Part shown: positions 14,961 to 21,411 of the stretch, piece after piece
How positions within the stretch are numbered: the first letter of the stretch is position 1
Layout of the letters: every line of letters begins with the position of its first letter
Assembly (NCBI GenBank): GCA_003489345.1
Contig: DNIT01000066.1
Coordinates: 466-26,113 of the forward strand
Origin: Pelotomaculum sp.
GTDB lineage: Bacteria; Bacillota; Desulfotomaculia; Desulfotomaculales; Pelotomaculaceae
Length of the DNA stretch: 25,648 nt
Direction: 5' to 3'
Notes under the pieces: generated by a model
Told to the model about the DNA's origin: nothing
The model's database searches: none
Seen by the model: the letters and a program-made list of their open reading frames with translations, nothing else
Position numbers and translations under genes: made by a program

Positions 14961-15692
14961 CTATTTCACCATTACATCGGCACCCATTAGCGTCAGCGTG
15001 GCAGACAGGAAAAGCAGCATCGACATATAATCGGCGCGACGCAAATCCAGCCGCCTGAGGTAAGTGCGCCGGGGATAAGCCCTAAAACCACGGGCTTCCA
15101 TGGCCACCGCCAGCTGCTGAGCTTTGAGCATAGCTCCAAAGACAATGGGGAAAAACAAGCGCCTGTACATTGCCGTCTTTTTTCCCCAGGGCACCTTCTT
15201 CAGTTCGACCCCCCGCAATTGAACCGCCGTCACCACATTAATCATTTCATCCCGGAAGACCGGCAAAAATCGTATGGCGATGGCGACCATAAAGGCCAGT
15301 TCGTATGGGACTTTCCACTGAACCAGGCCCAGGATAAAGTCACGGGAACTGAATGTGGTAAACAGCATGGCGGAGGCAGTGACCACCATAATGCGCAAAA
15401 CAACACTGGCGCCCGTCGACAGGCCCTGACTGGTTACCAGGGGTACCGGACCTGCTGCCAGCAGCACCGCGCCGCCCGGTGAAAAGATGCTCTGGATCAC
15501 AAAAAGAAATAGCATCAGGGACAAAAAAGGTTTGAGGTAGCCCCACACAGCGCCCGGATTAAACCGGAAAAGCAGCAGCAGCGCCACGGTCGCCGCCAGG
15601 AGCAGCAGCAGCCTGTCGGGAGTATCGTATAGCAAGGCCAGGCTGGAAAGACAAATCGCCATTACCATTTTCGTCCGGGGGTCAAGCTTCAT
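14961..15692 (-). CDS. ecfT: ECF transporter transmembrane component EcfT
   Basis: 243-residue membrane protein with about five helices, linking the two ATPases to the S component. The N-terminal DPRTKM motif is conserved. The two coupling helices carry the Arg-Gly motifs: VQLRGVE near residue 161 (one alanine replaced) and AMEARGF near 201. The first 11 bases overlap the end of the upstream ATPase gene, so translation is coupled. It fits the CbiQ/EcfT family at normal length. Substrate choice lies in the S component. Confidence 0.92.
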   Translation of the reverse strand: MKLDPRTKMVMAICLSSLALLYDTPDRLLLLLAATVALLLLFRFNPGAVWGYLKPFLSLMLFLFVIQSIFSPGGAVLLAAGPVPLVTSQGLSTGASVVLRIMVVTASAMLFTTFSSRDFILGLVQWKVPYELAFMVAIAIRFLPVFRDEMINVVTAVQLRGVELKKVPWGKKTAMYRRLFFPIVFGAMLKAQQLAVAMEARGFRAYPRRTYLRRLDLRRADYMSMLLFLSATLTLMGADVMVK

Positions 15693-16374
15693 AGGCAGCG
15701 TTTACCTTCCTCCCGCTATCCGATTGAATCCGGCCGTTTGCCAGGGTGACAACCCGTTCCGCCATTTTATCGACGAAGGGTTCATCGTGGCTGACCAGGA
15801 TCATGCCGCTACCCAACCGGGCAACTTTTTTTAAATAATCTTCCAGGTTTTTTTTACGGCAGGCATCCAGGCCAATGGTGGGCTCGTCCAAAATTAGAAA
15901 TTCTGGTTCATTGGCCAGTACGGCGGCTATCGCCAGCCTCTGTTTTTCTCCCTGGCTTAAATACAGGGGGAAAACGTCGCGGTAGGCCGTCAGCTCAAAA
16001 TAATCAAGGTAGAAAGCCACTTTCTCTTGCACGTACGCGGGTTCACAACCCCGGTTGGCCAGGCCGAAACCAACTTCTTCAGCCACGGTGCTGCAAAACA
16101 GCTGCAGGTCGGGGTTTTGAAAAACGTAGCCGATGCGGCGCCCGATTTCCGCCAGCGAATATTCCTCTACGGGACGACCCTCCAGGCGGACTTCCCCCTC
16201 AGTAGGCCGCAGAACCCCGATCAACAGCTTGGTCAAAGTGGTCTTGCCGCTGCCGTTCGGCCCGACTATCGCCGTCACCCCGTCTTTGTCCAGGCTCAGG
16301 TCAATGCCCGTTAATGCAGGTTTCATTTTCCGGGGATATGAAAAGACTACCCGGCTTAATTCCAAAAATGTCAT
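15682..16374 (-). CDS. ECF transporter ATPase (first A subunit)
   Basis: 230 residues with Walker A GPNGSGKTT (38-46), Q-loop FQNPDLQLF, signature LSQGEKQR, Walker B FLILDEPTIGLD and switch His in LVSHDEPF. Gln in the third signature position (LSQGE) is typical of this ATPase group. The open frame reaches back to 16470, but that part is Cys/Pro-rich and unlike the family. ATG 16374 has AAGGAG 9 bases upstream and starts MTFLELSRVVFSYP, as expected. It pairs with the ATPase at 14146 as the asymmetric A/A' dimer. Confidence 0.93.
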   Translation of the reverse strand: MTFLELSRVVFSYPRKMKPALTGIDLSLDKDGVTAIVGPNGSGKTTLTKLLIGVLRPTEGEVRLEGRPVEEYSLAEIGRRIGYVFQNPDLQLFCSTVAEEVGFGLANRGCEPAYVQEKVAFYLDYFELTAYRDVFPLYLSQGEKQRLAIAAVLANEPEFLILDEPTIGLDACRKKNLEDYLKKVARLGSGMILVSHDEPFVDKMAERVVTLANGRIQSDSGRKVNAAYEA

Positions 16375-16436
16375 TGATGCGCTCCTTGCAGCCCAATGCT
16401 CACATATTGGCCGTACGGCGACCGTTAAAAGCCCAA

Positions 16437-16452
16437 CCGGGCATCCGCCCGG
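16437..16452 (-). repeat. Short GC hairpin in the 221-bp gap between the ECF S and A genes
   Basis: CCGGGC-ggat-GCCCGG on the minus strand, between the S-component stop and the first ATPase start. No T tract follows directly (the next T run, GGGCTTTT, is a few bases on). It may damp read-through from the S gene. I see no promoter and no gene in the gap. Confidence 0.4.
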
Positions 16453-16595
16453 ACAAAAACAAAGTCCCACTAGAATAGTTTGTTAACTCAGGCTTGAAAC
16501 CAACGCAGCTTCCATCAGCGGACTTTCACCTTTTTAATAGATTTATACTTTTTTTGCTGCCTTCAATTGGCCCGAAGATACATCCATGCAGAAAA

Positions 16596-17177
16596 CTAAG
16601 CGGTATCATCTTGGCCTGTCTTCCAGTCCCGTCTTTGGAATTTCCATATCTGCTGCAAGATTTTAAAAGCAACGAGTCCGCCCAGGCCGCCGGACAGGGC
16701 GGCGGCGCTCAGGCTTAAGACCAGAGGCACCACAGGCAGGCGGAAATATACAAAGTTCACCATAAAGGTGCCGGCGATATTGCACAACAGCCCCGCCAGA
16801 AAGGCACAGGGAAAACAACAGACCCGGTGGCCGATCAGCAATAAACCAAGGTCGGCCAGAATACCGGGCATGGTGTAGGTCACCAGGCTCATTACGCCGT
16901 GCGAGCCCACTATGCCGGTGGCCATGACCAGGATGGCCTGGACCACGCCAATCAAGGTCATGGTACCCCGCTTACCGGTAATGCCAAACCCCAAAACCAG
17001 CCATAGCATATAGAACCCGCCTGCCACGGCTCCCGAGGGAATAAAAAGCGGTCCGGTGACAATGTGAGCAAGGGGCACGATGATCGGTTTGGTGGCAATC
17101 CCCAGGGCAGACATCATGGCTATCACGATTAAATCATAGAGAGAAAATTTATCCAGAAATCTTTGCGTTATACCCAC
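16596..17177 (-). CDS. ECF transporter substrate-binding S component, substrate unknown
   Basis: 193 residues, about six hydrophobic helices, with a short cytoplasmic start (FSLYDLIVIAMMSALGIATKP). The Ala/Gly pattern of helix 1 is the usual S-component surface that docks on EcfT. It stands first in an S-A-T-A' operon, as in dedicated (group I) ECF transporters. Substrates of such systems include thiamine precursors, biotin, cobalt and nickel. No defining motif lets me choose, and no known vitamin riboswitch is recognised upstream. The start is GTG at 17177; GAGGGGG stands 12 bases upstream, slightly far. The C-terminal tail is charged (QRRDWKTGQDDTA). Confidence 0.85.
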   Translation of the reverse strand: MGITQRFLDKFSLYDLIVIAMMSALGIATKPIIVPLAHIVTGPLFIPSGAVAGGFYMLWLVLGFGITGKRGTMTLIGVVQAILVMATGIVGSHGVMSLVTYTMPGILADLGLLLIGHRVCCFPCAFLAGLLCNIAGTFMVNFVYFRLPVVPLVLSLSAAALSGGLGGLVAFKILQQIWKFQRRDWKTGQDDTA

Positions 17178-17210
17178 GTTCTACTATAACCCCCTCAAGC
17201 TGCCCTGAAA

Positions 17211-17291
17211 ACAGCTGTACGGTATCCAGCCTGCAACGCAAAGGAAGCAAGGGGGCGGTTCTTTTGCTTCCCTAAAAATTGCTGTACAGCT
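17211..17291 (-). promoter_or_regulatory. Structured leader of the ECF operon, candidate cis-regulatory RNA
   Basis: In the 352-bp gap upstream of the S component, AGCTGTAC (17213-17220) and GTACAGCT (17284-17291) can close an 80-base domain. Inside it GGAAGCAA (17243-17250) pairs with TTGCTTCC (17264-17271). On the transcript the proximal arm can instead pair with CAGCT about ten bases further on, so two exclusive folds exist, as in switches. The rest of 17292-17529 holds more small hairpins, for example CGGCGC-ATTA-GCGCCG, and no gene. No known riboswitch consensus is recognised. Confidence 0.4.
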
Positions 17292-17529
17292 ATTCAGCCC
17301 CCAGGGCGAATCTAAAAAGTTCATTCGCACAAATGTACCATTAGCTACCCAAGTCCGGCGCTAATGCGCCGTGCGCGATTAAAACCGCACCTGCATCGGC
17401 TGGTGTTTTCTCCATGATACGCGGTGCTTACCGGCTGCTCTGGGCAACTGCCCTGACAAATCGGATGACCCGGCAATGTTATGCGGATTTACTTCCGCAA
17501 TTGCATATCCGCTGCATAAAAAGACAGCT

Positions 17530-18669
17530 TTACGATCCGGCAATTTCTTTTACTGCTTTTACTGCTTTATGAATATCCTCGATGGTATTGAAAAACCCCG
17601 TGCTGAACCTGATCGTGCCTTTGTTCTGTGTACCTATGGTTTCATGCGCCAGGTAAGCACACTGCAAACCGCTCCTGGCAGCGATATCGTATCTCTCATC
17701 CAATACACCGCACACTTCATGGCAGTCTTTCCCATCGATGGTGATGGAAATGACGCCGATCCTGCGTTCGATATCGTCAATTCCATACACCTTAACTTTA
17801 TTCATCTCGCCAAGCCCCTCAAGCAGGTGTCCGGTAAGCTGTTTTTCATGGTTTTGAATAGTATCAATACCGGTTTCCAGTATGAATTTAATTCCTTCAT
17901 TTAAGCCTGCAATACCTGGTGTGTTTACTGTGCCGCTCTCATACCGGTCAGGCAAAAAATCCGGCTGTTCGGGACTTTCGGACAAACTTCCCGTACCGCC
18001 CTCTTTTAATGTATCCAGTGTTATTCCCGCTCGTACATATAAGCCCCCCGTACCCTGTGGGCCCAATAGCCCTTTATGTCCGGGGAAAGCAAGCAGGTCG
18101 ATCTGCATTCTTTCTACATTTATAGGAATGTTGCCGGCTGTCTGTGCGGCATCCACCATAAAGACAATTTTATGTTCTTTCGCCAACCGGCCGAGAGACG
18201 CCAGATCATTCACCGTACCCGTGACATTGGACGCATGGGTGGCAATCAACAGCTTTGTATTGCGCCTGATATTTTCGGCAATATCTGCGCTGTCGATTTT
18301 CCCACCCGGGTCCGTTTTCACAACAGAAACTTCCACGCCTGCGGCTGCCAGCTTTTTAAGGGGGCGTATCACCGCATTATGCTCCATGCTCGAGAGGATC
18401 ACGTGGTCGCCCGGCAGCAGCAGTCCTTTAACGGCCAGATTGATGGCTTCGGTGGCATTGCTGGTAAAAGCAATCCGCAACGGGTCTGTAATACCGAACA
18501 GTTTGGCGAGATTCTCCCTGCATTCAAATATTTTCTCACTGGCCCGTATCGCCATCCGATACCCGCTTCGACCGGGATTAGCTCCGTATTCTTTGATACA
18601 TCTGATCATCTCCCGGTAAACAGCGTCGGGTTTAGGCCACGAAGTAGCCGCGTTATCAAGGTATATCAT
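17530..18669 (-). CDS. Cysteine desulfurase family protein (EF2568-like, class V aminotransferase fold)
   Basis: 379 residues. A PLP enzyme expected to take sulfur, or selenium, from cysteine or selenocysteine as a protein-bound persulfide or selenide. The N-terminus MIYLDNAATSWPKP is typical of the subfamily. The Schiff-base lysine is Lys199 in FPGHKGLLGPQGTG, and the reactive cysteine is Cys337 in ARSGLQCAYLAHET. This subfamily is known from gene neighbourhoods of selenium-dependent molybdenum hydroxylases. ATG 18669 is preferred over ATG 18684 because GAGGTG lies 9 bases before it and the family starts there. It is the last gene of a four-gene operon, 18 bp after the DUF3343 gene that may receive its product. 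Confidence 0.92.
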   Translation of the reverse strand: MIYLDNAATSWPKPDAVYREMIRCIKEYGANPGRSGYRMAIRASEKIFECRENLAKLFGITDPLRIAFTSNATEAINLAVKGLLLPGDHVILSSMEHNAVIRPLKKLAAAGVEVSVVKTDPGGKIDSADIAENIRRNTKLLIATHASNVTGTVNDLASLGRLAKEHKIVFMVDAAQTAGNIPINVERMQIDLLAFPGHKGLLGPQGTGGLYVRAGITLDTLKEGGTGSLSESPEQPDFLPDRYESGTVNTPGIAGLNEGIKFILETGIDTIQNHEKQLTGHLLEGLGEMNKVKVYGIDDIERRIGVISITIDGKDCHEVCGVLDERYDIAARSGLQCAYLAHETIGTQNKGTIRFSTGFFNTIEDIHKAVKAVKEIAGS

Positions 18670-18687
18670 GCCGAAGCACCTCATTGC

Positions 18688-18951
18688 TTACTCGATTTTG
18701 GTATATACCTTGCCTCCGTTCTCCTGTTTTTCCTCTTTGTAGACACCCTGAATGGCAACCCCCAATGCTTGTGCCGCATGCTTTACTGTTGAAAGTTTTT
18801 CCTCATCAAAGCGGAGCGCAAAATTGCACCCCCCCGCGGATACGCAGTGGGGAGCCCGGATCATGCCGTAATATTCGCCTTTTTTATTGAGCCGGTTTTT
18901 CATCTGGTTCACCTGACTTACTGAGGGAAAAACTGCCAGTGCATATGTCAT
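18688..18951 (-). CDS. DUF3343 protein, putative Se/S carrier
   Basis: 87 residues. The small alpha/beta domain begins YALAVFPSVSQVNQMKNRL and has the conserved Cys-containing turn APHCVSAGGCNFALRF near residues 33-48, the expected sulfur or selenium attachment site. DUF3343 proteins are described as putative Se/S carriers because they occur with cysteine desulfurases and selenium genes. Here the desulfurase follows directly. The ATG shares one base with the stop of the TrmO-FmdE gene (TAATG), so the two are translated together. The C-terminal 15 residues are charged and variable. Confidence 0.88.
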   Translation of the reverse strand: MTYALAVFPSVSQVNQMKNRLNKKGEYYGMIRAPHCVSAGGCNFALRFDEEKLSTVKHAAQALGVAIQGVYKEEKQENGGKVYTKIE

Positions 18952-19814
18952 TATCGAGCCTCACCGTTATTTTTTTCTCTTACCTGCACGGCTGCAAACA
19001 ATACATACTCGTCGACCTCCAGCACCTCACTGGCTCCTGCGTAAATATGATCGTTGAGACGAACTTCTACTTCTCTATCATGACCTGCAAGAAGAAGCTT
19101 CCACTGTCCCGGTGACGTATGAAGCTCTTCAAAAAACAAATTACCCCGTAAAACACTGCACCCGGTAGCGCCTTCAATGCCCTGGGCGAAAAAATGACCG
19201 CCTGCTATTTCCGCCCTGACCGCTTCGCCACGGCCGATCCCTAAAATTCGCATCGCTTTGGCGCCTGTCCTGAGCCCGAGTGTCAGCCCGGCGTTGACGG
19301 TATCCCAGTGGAAATGCCGCGAAGTGGTAATCAGATCATGCCCCATACACCAATTTAACGGTGTTTCCGCCAAAGGGAACGCATCATAATGGGGGATATA
19401 AATTTTTATATCCAGGACAGGAGTTCCATCGATAGCGTCCAAACCCTTGACATAAAGACGGTTTCCTTCCCGCTTGAGAAGTTCAACTACACAGGAACCC
19501 ATCGCTGAAGGGCGGGACGGCGACCGGGTGGAGTACACGCCCTGACAAGCCGGTTCGCTGGCAAAGGGTAATGTTATCGGGGGTTCGTCTTGCTCCCATT
19601 CAATCAATCTAAACCAATCTTCCTTGCGATGCTGATAATAAATCACATGAATATGGGAAAAATATTCAATTCCAATCAGCGCATCGGTGAGATCTTCCCG
19701 CATATAAACCATGCTTTCTCTGTTGTAGTCAAAAGTACGGCTGCATTCTTTGAAACCGGAAACCACAACACCGACCGGCCTGATGCAAATCGGTTCTTTC
19801 GGCACAATGACCAT
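18951..19814 (-). CDS. TrmO (TsaA/YaeB)-FmdE fusion protein
   Basis: 287 residues in two parts. Residues 1-150 are a TrmO domain (SAM-dependent tRNA t6A37 methyltransferase family): IRPVGVVVSGF, SHIHVIYYQH, STRSPSRPSAMGSCVVELL and GLDAIDGTPVLDIKIYIPH are all present, with RPS in place of the usual RPN. Residues 165-287 match the FmdE domain of formylmethanofuran dehydrogenase subunit E and its bacterial relatives (NAGLTLGLRTGAKAMRILGI; ATGCSVLRGNLFFEE). The metal site HGHxCPG is altered to HFHWDTVNAG, so the early cysteine is missing. The start is uncertain: the frame opens at TTG 19904 and has ATG 19847, but ATG 19814 follows GGGAGGAG and gives a family-like N-terminus. The FmdE half suggests a link to molybdenum or tungsten enzymes. 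Confidence 0.85.
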   Translation of the reverse strand: MVIVPKEPICIRPVGVVVSGFKECSRTFDYNRESMVYMREDLTDALIGIEYFSHIHVIYYQHRKEDWFRLIEWEQDEPPITLPFASEPACQGVYSTRSPSRPSAMGSCVVELLKREGNRLYVKGLDAIDGTPVLDIKIYIPHYDAFPLAETPLNWCMGHDLITTSRHFHWDTVNAGLTLGLRTGAKAMRILGIGRGEAVRAEIAGGHFFAQGIEGATGCSVLRGNLFFEELHTSPGQWKLLLAGHDREVEVRLNDHIYAGASEVLEVDEYVLFAAVQVREKNNGEAR

Positions 19815-19894
19815 ATTACTTATAGCTCCTCCCGTAGTTTCATTCATATTGGCTTCACGCAGCCGGCATTGCGCCGGCGGCAAACAGCAACCTT

Positions 19895-20638
19895 CTAAAA
19901 ACAACCCAAACCGCAGCGCGTTATCCTGTAACCGGACTCATCGCACACACTGCCGACCAGAGATAAATCGACCCCCAGCCTCTCCGCCAATTTATGCGCT
20001 TTTCCGCACTCTATCTGTCGCTCCGTCGTTTGCTCCTCTAACACTTCCTTTATCTTTATCCTATTTTTCAAATAGGCGGCAAATAAATCCCTTAAGCAAT
20101 CTTTCAACGGGCCTGACAAGTATGGTCCGGCTTTTTCCATAAAAATAGGAATATCCGGACGGAGTCTTTTAACTTCGACCGTAAAACCCTTGCTCTCTTG
20201 CCCTTCAGAACCGTATAAAACAATAACATCCGCCTTTCGTATCCATTCCAGTTTCTGCTCCCAGCCTAGCGCAGGCAAATACACATCAACAATTTGCACG
20301 GCCCAGGGGAAGTAAGTTATACCATCGCAACCCGTCAGTAAAAAATTCTCATACTTCCTTTCCCGGCCGGGGAAAAAGATGGAGCGTACCGCTTTTTGCA
20401 ATCTATCGCCGCTCCCTTGAAGCTTCAATAAAGGTCCCGACATATCTGAAGATTTCAGGACACTCCTCAGCAGTCCCTCCTCCGGCTCCGGTTGACAAAT
20501 CTGCAGCTGTTTTTCCGCTGAATCAGCACAAAAGCTGAGCTTGACAGTTTGAAACCCGGTAAACTCTTTAATAAAAACCGATTCAAAACTATTGTCAGGC
20601 GCCGCCCCTATGCTGTTTATTGCTGCCACCAATATCAT
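19895..20638 (-). CDS. Unknown protein with C-terminal helical Cys motif, operon head
   Basis: 247 residues that I do not recognise. Residues 1-75 are of unclear fold. Residues 95-190 look like an alpha/beta domain (YENFLLTGCDGITYFPWAVQIVDVYLPAL..., KADVIVLYGSEG) that could bind a nucleotide or a small ligand; no P-loop is seen. The last 45 residues form a compact element: ERQIECGKAHKLAERLGV..VGSVCDESGYRITRCGLGCF, with four cysteines ending exactly at the C-terminus. It looks like a metal or cluster site or a small DNA-binding-like helical unit. AAGGTGG stands 8 bases before the ATG. The ATG overlaps the stop of a 28-codon upstream frame. As head of the Se/S-Mo operon it may be a cofactor or regulatory protein; that is inference. 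Confidence 0.75.
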   Translation of the reverse strand: MILVAAINSIGAAPDNSFESVFIKEFTGFQTVKLSFCADSAEKQLQICQPEPEEGLLRSVLKSSDMSGPLLKLQGSGDRLQKAVRSIFFPGRERKYENFLLTGCDGITYFPWAVQIVDVYLPALGWEQKLEWIRKADVIVLYGSEGQESKGFTVEVKRLRPDIPIFMEKAGPYLSGPLKDCLRDLFAAYLKNRIKIKEVLEEQTTERQIECGKAHKLAERLGVDLSLVGSVCDESGYRITRCGLGCF

Positions 20639-20721
20639 TCACCAGTCCACCTTTTAGATATATTACCTCTCCTGCCGAATCTGCCGCCTCCGGTGATAAC
20701 CACCAAAGGTGGTATGGTCAT
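20635..20721 (-). CDS. 28-codon upstream frame with a Rossmann-like GGGRFG motif, possibly a truncated gene
   Basis: MTIPPLVVITGGGRFGRRGN.., 28 codons. AAGG lies 6 bases before the ATG at 20721. Its TGA overlaps the next ATG (ATGA), the classic coupling arrangement. The PLVVITGGGRFG part reads like the start of an NAD(P)-binding Rossmann domain (GxGxxG), cut off after about 25 residues. It may be a leader peptide that couples translation to the gene at 19895, or the remnant of a gene that lost its middle. The codons for PPLVV contain a perfect ACCACC-AAA-GGTGGT inverted repeat. Confidence 0.4.
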   Translation of the reverse strand: MTIPPLVVITGGGRFGRRGNISKRWTGE

Positions 20722-20881
20722 ATCCCCCCTTCTATTTCCAACAAAGCGGCATGCTGCGATAGCTTTTGAACACAAAAAAACATAAACCAAGATAACATGG
20801 GAATACGTAATCTTAAAACAACGTATTGCAGCCAAACGGCAACTGAAAAATACATAACAAAACAGAGCTAAACACAAGTCA

Positions 20882-20910
20882 ATGATAATTAATTATATAA
20901 TTAAAGTCAA
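20882..20910 (-). promoter_or_regulatory. Sigma-A promoter of the Se/S-Mo operon
   Basis: Minus strand TTGACT, 17 bases, TATCAT, five of six in both boxes. The transcript would have a leader of about 150 bases before the 28-codon frame. The gap 20722-21044 otherwise shows AT-rich DNA with a second, weaker TTGACT-17-TGTTAT match and no gene. Confidence 0.65.
20889..20904. repeat. Perfect 16-bp palindrome in the promoter spacer, probable operator
   Basis: TTAATTATATAATTAA lies entirely between the -35 and -10 boxes of the promoter at 20882-20910. A repressor or redox/metal regulator bound here would block polymerase. It is made only of A and T, so chance is not excluded. Confidence 0.45.
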
Positions 20911-21044
20911 TAACAATAGGCCTTAAAGACTAATTCTGACTGCAAAAATTGGGTGGATAATTGTTCATATAACGGGTCGTTGTCACGGACGCCCATGCGT
21001 TCGCTCAGGCCGATAGACCGGCTGAAGCCATAGCCGGGGAGCCG

Positions 21045-21300
21045 GCATGCCTATATTCTTTAGCGTGTCCCTGCCCGTCAAAGGTGCCGTTCCTGTAAGT
21101 CATGCATTATTGTCCGCCAATCGGCGCACAATTGGTGTTGCTCCAAGTATTACCGGACGCATGATAGACGCCGCCTGTCAAGATCAGCCGTCAGGCAGAT
21201 GGTTTTGCCGTCGAAGTCACCGGCGCCGCTTAATGCGATTTCAATCGCATACGACCACACACGACGCGCCGGCGCCGGACTTGTGGCAGCTAATGTTGCA
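21045..21300 (-). pseudogene. Decayed fragment of a GLUG-type adhesin gene
   Basis: On the minus strand pieces in different frames give recognisable adhesin sequence: IEIALSGAGDFDGKTICLTADLD (about 21170-21245), then after a frameshift GVYHASGNTWSNTNCAPIGG (about 21115-21173), then TYRNGTFDGQGHA (about 21063-21105). These match the segment KLTGDIDLSGFTWTPIG..GTFDGGGY of the large protein next door. Stop codons and frame changes break it, so it is not expressed as a protein. It lies beyond the terminator of the intact gene, which suggests an old tandem copy. Confidence 0.72.
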
Positions 21301-21367
21301 TTTGTGCAAATGAATTCCACCTGCACTTTGGGAGTATCGCTTTGCCTGCCGGACTCTTGCTTTTGGG

Positions 21368-21405
21368 AAAAAAAGGGCGTGGCAGAAGCTGCCCCCGCGC
21401 GCCCT
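21368..21405 (-). terminator. Terminator of the adhesin-like gene
   Basis: Minus strand AGGGCG ... GGCAG-ctt-CTGCC-a-CGCCCT followed by seven T. It starts about 7 bases after the stop at 21412. Confidence 0.85.
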
Positions 21406-21411
21406 CCTTCT

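Noticed and set aside
16520..16545. GGTGAAAGTCCGC on the minus strand in the S-A gap, similar to group II intron 5' or cobalamin-riboswitch pieces
   Set aside because: No other conserved element of either RNA is found around it.
17341..17415. 25-codon minus frame (MEKTPADAGAVLIAHGALAP...) in the ECF leader
   Set aside because: VLIAHG recalls CbiX-type chelatases, but there is no ribosome site, it is very short and lies in hairpin-rich DNA; most likely chance.
17178..17530. Moco, TPP, cobalamin or FMN riboswitch upstream of the ECF operon
   Set aside because: Looked for their conserved core words on the minus strand; none is present, so only an unclassified structured leader is reported.
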